This document shows, in pieces, positions 58,961 through 64,000 of a stretch of 64,000 nt of DNA (position 1 is the first letter of the stretch; each line of letters opens with the position of its first letter). A program made the position numbers and the translations under genes. The notes below the pieces were generated by a model. That model worked only from the letters and a program-made list of their open reading frames with translations, made no database searches and was not told where the DNA came from. This DNA comes from Theristus sp. LFF4_11 (lineage: Eukaryota; Nematoda; Chromadorea; Monhysterida; Xyalidae): NCBI GenBank assembly GCA_030248135.1, contig JASANC010004854.1, forward strand, positions 1-64,000, in the 5' to 3' direction.

Positions 58961-60223
58961 ACGACCTGGTTGTGGATAAATGATCCACATGTCCAAATTT
59001 GGTTAGAGGGGCAATTTTCATAAAAGTTTTGCTAATTTTAAGGATTAAAATAATTGAATTTGGCTCTGTGTTCAATGCAAAATTCGAACTCAGCGCGTCA
59101 GCGCGGTTCGAAAGCTTTTATTTTTGTCGACCCATGTCGTGTTGTTATTAAAATTGAAAGTGCAAAATCAATCGGAACAAAGCAATAAATAAAAAACACA
59201 CCAACAGATTCATCGACGAAATTCAAACTAAACATTTTTTCCAATGTCATAAACAAATCGAAATGAAAACTAAAACCGAAATAAATTTTTTTAATATTTT
59301 TGTTAAAAGCATGTCGGTGAGCAGGGAGTACAGTTTAGAGTGCGGTTTCAGTTCATTTTCGTGGTCCGTGGCGAAATACAGCGAAGGAAGAACTGATTAT
59401 TGGGCTGGGCCGGTAATGGGCGGGCCGGAAATGAGTGGTAACCACAAATAACCAACCAACGAAACACGTGAATTTCGCGCGCTCCTTGTACCATGAAAAA
59501 AGCGGCCATGTTTAATCGGCCATACCATACCAACAGGTTCAACTGCACTTAGTTTACGAGACCGTCAGACCGACCCACTTTCGGTGGGATTTCATTGTTG
59601 AGAACATTGGACAAAAGACGTCCGCGCCCATGAGCAACGAATAGCGGTGTAGTGAAGTGAAGACCGTATCCGGACCTTTCCCGCGCGGTCATTTCTCGCA
59701 GGCGGACCTTTCCCTCGAACCATAAATTTTCGTTGCAAGGTTGCAAAATAGTCTTACCAACAACTATTTTAGCGATTTTTTGCAATTTATGGCGTTTTTC
59801 ATTAAAAATTTTGCAATAACTTATTGCAAGGGTAGAGTTGGGGGTCCCACTAATAAAAAAGGATGTCAAAATTTGAACTTGGACGACGCTTGCGAAACAA
59901 TTTGCTTAGAAGCAATGTAGTTGTATCTTTTTTGCTACTATGATTGTGCGTGCATGAATAACCAGTTTTGCCAAAAAACGAGCGTGTGTGTCATTAACTT
60001 GTGCATGTGCATCTTTTACAACTGAGTTCAGCAATGAGAACAGGTTTATTCGCTATCAGAAAAGAAAAAATTAAGAAACCGAAAACTTGCTTGTCTTGCT
60101 TTCTACTCCTGTTAGTTCAGCTGCGTTTGCATCTGCAAGTCAAACCATCCACAAACAGTGCTGAAGCAGAAATGATACAGTAACACCTACCTGTGGGGTG
60201 ATTTTTGCTGGTAAAAAGCCGAC
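58961..60223. other. Intergenic, with a fragment of the minisatellite at 59398-59440
   Basis: The fragment reads TTGGGCTGGGCCGGTAATGG, then GGGCCGGAAATGAGTGG. No exon recognised in the rest. Confidence 0.45.
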
Positions 60224-63200
60224 ATGGAGAGAAACAGCGGCAAACGCGATTCGAGACGGAAAACAAAGCGTGACACAGAGAAATATTGGGAATGGTTGCG
60301 TTCGAACAAGCTGCTACGAACGACGGAACTCGGCGCGTTGCACTACATCAACACCGCTGAGATACGCCCGGAGATTGTGCTCTGGTACGCGGTGTTGGTC
60401 TCATTCACGATCGTTGCCATTTATCACGTCAACTACATGCTGTCCGATTATTTCGCCGGTTTGTGTTTTGTTTTTGTTCTGACCGACAAACAAATCGCAA
60501 ACTTTATGACGCTCGATTGCAGTTTTTCGATTGCTTTTTCATCAAACGTAGCAAAAGCACTAAGATCCGAGCAGTGTGGGCAGAACAACGCCATCAAGTG
60601 CGGGCCGCCGGATCGAAGTAGTCTTGTCGTCAAATTCACTACCCCTCGGCATACTCGAACCTACGCCATTGCATCTCATTATGCAGTCATACATACAATG
60701 GAGTTATGGAGCTATCATACAATGGAGCTTTCGGACAGACGTAATAAATACAGGGTGGGCCAAAAAAAGGTTCCATTTTCAAACTGCTGTCACTGGCTGG
60801 TATTTCAATATTATGAGCTGAAATTTTCAGCGTTGATAAAACATGTGATGCCATTTTTCTGACAAAATTTTTAACCAGTTTGGTCAAGTAGATTCAGTTT
60901 TACAGCACAATGTTTAAAAATTCCCAAATTTTCAAAAAAACGGATTTTTAACCAAGAATTTCACAACGAATCATTGCTCATAGACATCCAAATCATCATC
61001 AAGGTTTTCGTCCGGCAGCGGCTGGATTCCAAACTGGCTCGCCTCGTCGATTTTGCTGGACTGCGCGTGAACATTGCGACCACAGTGTCTTTGAATGCAG
61101 CAGCAATCGATGGTCGACCGGATCCACTCTTTCGGTAAAACACGTTGCCATGCTCAAACAGATTGGTGTGCCACCACAAAAGAACGGACTTCCTGGTTGG
61201 CGAATCCTCGTGGCGACCCAAACTGAATTTTATGCGAAACTGGCGAGTCACTGCAAAGAAACTTTCAGATTGCTCCCACCAGATAGCACACCAGACCCGT
61301 TGTTCTGCTGTCCACTTAACCATGACGAAGCTGCAGAAAACTGAAACACTGTTTTTATTCAAACCGAAGAAAAACTTTTCAAAAGAAACAAATTAACAGT
61401 CAGAGCAACACACGAAACAAAAAGTGAACAGAACAATTCTGTCTGTCGCAGTCGCATGGCTGCTGACTCGAGTCCGTTGTGAAACATCAGAATTTCGCTC
61501 GAGCTGCTCAAATGCAATTCAAGTGTGAGACCTTTCCACTCTGAGCGCATGATTTGAACTATCAATACCCCGGGTATCCAAAAAGACCCATTTGTCACCT
61601 TCGCAACAGTTTCAAAATTGAATCACGCATCTTGATGCAAATTTTTTCTTGCACTCATTTCAGTCAATTTGTTGATTTTTCGAGCTTTTTAGAAAATCTG
61701 CCACAGTGAGCGCTAGGAATTATATATCGGAAAAAAAAATTTGTCAATAAAATGGCATCACATGTTTTATCAGTGCTGAAAATTTCAGCTCATAATATTA
61801 AAACACCAGCCAGTGACAGCAGTTTGAAAATGGAACCTTTTTTTGGCCCACCCTGTACAATTGTATGTGCATTGTGTGCGTTTCATATTGCAGACGCCAC
61901 ATACACGTCGCAGAACATCTCCTTCTCAACGATGTCCGATTACTCGGACATACGAAAGTGGGTCGTCTGTTTCGAGGACGTCTTCGGCGGTCTGAGTCCG
62001 CGGTCGCTGCCGGTGGATCTGATGCTGATCGCAGCATACTACCGTTGTGGCAACATGTCTGAACACCTGTCAAAACAGCGAACACTATTGAACGAGACCA
62101 TCAACAACAACGGACAACGTGCAACGCTCTCAGCGGCGCTCAACAATTTCACGCTGCACGACTCAGGCAACGAACAATTGTTCGATGCGTTTAACTTCGA
62201 GACGCTACTATTGATGAGCGTCTATCTGAAGCTCGGCTATCTCGCGGAAACCGAGAGTTTCGCAATCGACAATTCCGATCTGGATCTGATGTCGGCGTTT
62301 CGAACATTCAGCGATCTGCTGCTTTACGGCAGCGTGCGTTCGCGAAATCAAACCAACCGTAATGGTTCGAGTTCGAGCGAGTTTGCGCCGACACCGCTAG
62401 CGCAGTTGATCATACAGGCGACGTTGCACGATCACCTGATCAGTGACGAGATCAAGCAATTTCTAACTGGTGATTGGGCGGATGCATGCGTTCATCAGCG
62501 TGTCAACGATACTGAGTACGACTTTGAAAACATGACAACACGCCTGAGCAGTTCAATTCCAAAGATGCAGAACGTTCCCAGCGGCTATAATTGCTCCACG
62601 TTCGATGACGAGTGCTATAATGTCCAGCGGATCATCGACTACGAAATAACAGTGATTGGAATCGCTTTGAGACAGGCAAGCGCGACAGTGCTCTTATTGC
62701 TTTGATCTCACTGATCAATGCCGATTCATTCTCGATTATTTTGTCGCCGTTCACTATCAATGTTTTCTAAAACGTGGTAATTAAACTGAAGCAGAGCAAC
62801 ACAAATGTACAGTGTATTTGTCTCGCAGCTCGAAGCAAATCTTACCAGCGACACGTTAATGGAGAGACATTTGCGTCGAATTTTCGACACAGCCAACGCC
62901 GTTATACAGTTCCACGAGGAGTTCGTACAGCATTTTGAAATGACTGAGCTGCTCGATCTCTATGAATCACTGTGGAACCGCATCATTCAAATCGGCTTGT
63001 TTTTTACCTTTGTCATTATTGATTATTTTTTATCGATTTCCGTAAAATGTTGCATGTAAGGCCCTCCTCACTTGTAAATTCCTCACAAAATTAGGGCGGA
63101 GTGTGGGGCGAGAAATTAAAAAAAAACATACTTCTTCCTATTTTTTATTATAAGTTCAATAATTTGCCTAAATCAGACAGTTCGTAAGATCGGACTTGTT

Positions 63201-64000
63201 CATAAGGACGTTGTTGTTTTGCTCCTTTTTGCTGCAGAAACCGTTGGAGATCGTTTTAGGTGGAATGAAGAGCCAAGAAGTCAAAAAGGTGTTGAAAAAC
63301 GTGTTATAACTCCATTTGAAAATTTCAGGTTGATCCAGAATGAAACGTCATCGACGCGTTTATTATTGTTACAATACAATAGAAAAATTTTTGAAATTTT
63401 AATTAAACAGCAGATTATAACATATGAGCATTTAAAAACAAAAAAAACGCGGCATTGACGACGAGACGATCTACAGTGGCGGCCAAAAGTTTGGAAACCC
63501 CCATGCGCGCGTGCGTGTGGTGGTACGGGACATGCGTGCTTTTATTGTGCGTCTCTCCGCAACACATGCAAGCTTTGTTTTTTATGAACACAACAATTGC
63601 TTGTTCCAAAAATCAAAAATATTTGCTTATGTGCAGTAATAACGCAAAAATGCGCGATATGCAGCGCACGCAGGGGTTTCCAAACTTTTGGCCGCCACTG
63701 TAAGTGTCTTACACGCATGTGGGGTCCAATTTGCACGATTTTACCGTACATGAACGCGATTTTGCGATATTTTTAACTTCAATTGTTGACTGGAATTTGT
63801 TTGTTTCTTTACCTTTGAACTTTTTTATTCAATTTCAAATTTTAAAATTGCCTTCATTTTAATTTCAGAAATTCAACTGACAACAGCACAACGTAAGGAG
63901 AGGCAAGATTGGTCCGTTGTTCCCATGCATATTTCGGACTTGAAGACCGGAAAAGACTGCTTTGAATTTCATCTGCCCGAGGCGTATTTGAAACAGAATA
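60224..64000 (+). CDS. N-terminal part of a single-pass glycoprotein, DEG/ENaC-like start (runs off the window)
   Basis: Exons 60224-60458 (phase 1), 61894-62675 (phase 0) and 62829 to about 62998; a further coding exon begins near 63872 after TTTTAATTTCAG (IQLTTAQRKERQDWSVVPMH) and continues past the edge. Joins between 62998 and 63872 are unresolved (a piece near 63326-63460 may belong). The N-terminus is basic and cytoplasmic, with EYWEWL-like KYWEWLRSNKLL and TTELGALHYI, then one membrane span (IVLWYAVLVSFTIVAIYHV) followed by YMLSDYF and TYTSQNISF. This resembles the N-terminus, first membrane span and post-span segment of DEG/ENaC sodium channels. The rest is extracellular with about ten N-glycosylation sites and few Cys, unlike a standard member. 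Exon 2 seems to end at a GC donor (CAG|GCAAGC). The channel assignment is tentative. Confidence 0.55.
60751..61855. mobile_element. Mariner-like element with a DUF4817-type ORF, in intron 1 of the 60224 gene
   Basis: 1105 bp. Inverted ends CAGGGTGGGCCAAAAAAAGG...CCACCCTG with TA duplications at 60749-60750 and 61856-61857; the inverted repeats extend about 110 bp. A minus-strand ORF (61362-60961) encodes VKWTAEQRVWCAIWWEQ, RQFRIKFSLGRHEDSPTRKS and SGSGRPS, the N-terminal helix-turn-helix part (DUF4817 type) of transposases of this kind. The catalytic domain is absent, so it is defective. Confidence 0.75.
63474..63700. mobile_element. 227-bp Tc1/mariner-type MITE
   Basis: Perfect inverted ends CAGTGGCGGCCAAAAGTTTG / CAAACTTTTGGCCGCCACTG with TA on both sides (63472-63473 and 63701-63702). 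Related in its ends to 49893-50494. It sits in an intron of the 60224 gene. Confidence 0.8.

Overview
This is animal nuclear DNA. It has spliced genes with GT-AG (and at least two likely GC-AG) introns, large repeat-filled introns, many DNA-transposon remnants and a 149-bp satellite array. The gene content (two RFamide neuropeptide precursors, a multi-domain chitin-binding secreted protein with an acidic Ser-Gly N-terminus like nematode eggshell proteoglycans, an acid-phosphatase-family protein ending in a ShKT domain) points to an ecdysozoan, most likely a nematode. This is inference from domains; I cannot name the species. All exon models below were built by hand from splice signals and reading-frame phase.

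Left part (1-14 kb): minus-strand secreted-protein genes. A short one at 41-431 and an 8-exon one at 1167-4269 share a small Cys repeat and look like tandem relatives. A Cys-containing secreted gene lies at about 6500-7590 and a two-exon WFRFamide precursor at 8988-9758. A plus-strand gene of unknown type lies around 5519-6224. A DUF4817-type mariner relic sits at 9864-10913, and a possible tiny Cys-rich secreted ORF at 12492-12692.

Middle (14.4-25.3 kb, minus): one 14-exon gene encoding about 832 aa with nine CBM14 (peritrophin-A) chitin-binding domains. A 4.3-kb intron in it holds the satellite array and a foldback element with a tRNA-like SINE inside.

27-34.6 kb (plus): an 11-exon GCNA/ACRC gene (acidic disordered N-terminus, SprT metalloprotease with HELCH, zinc ribbon). 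Two of its introns carry hAT-like elements with perfect 8-bp target duplications. 36.1-47.3 kb (minus): a 27-exon HIP1/HIP1R (Sla2) gene with ANTH, coiled coil and THATCH/I-LWEQ domains, convergent with GCNA. 47.3-51.4 kb is nested repeats, including a second copy of the GCNA hAT-like element.

51.4-55.0 kb (plus): a 12-exon histidine-acid-phosphatase-fold protein in which the catalytic motifs are substituted (NFGDHSA for RHGxRxP; DD for HD), followed by a ShKT domain; probably a secreted pseudophosphatase. 57.7-58.5 kb (plus): an FMRFamide-like precursor with ten (K/R)P(M/I)RFG copies. 60.2 kb to the right edge (plus): the N-terminal part of a single-pass glycoprotein whose start resembles DEG/ENaC channels, with a mariner element in its first intron. 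The genes do not form an operon; what unites the window is secreted, neuropeptide and germline/eggshell-type proteins separated by miniature transposons, which fall in introns and intergenic DNA.
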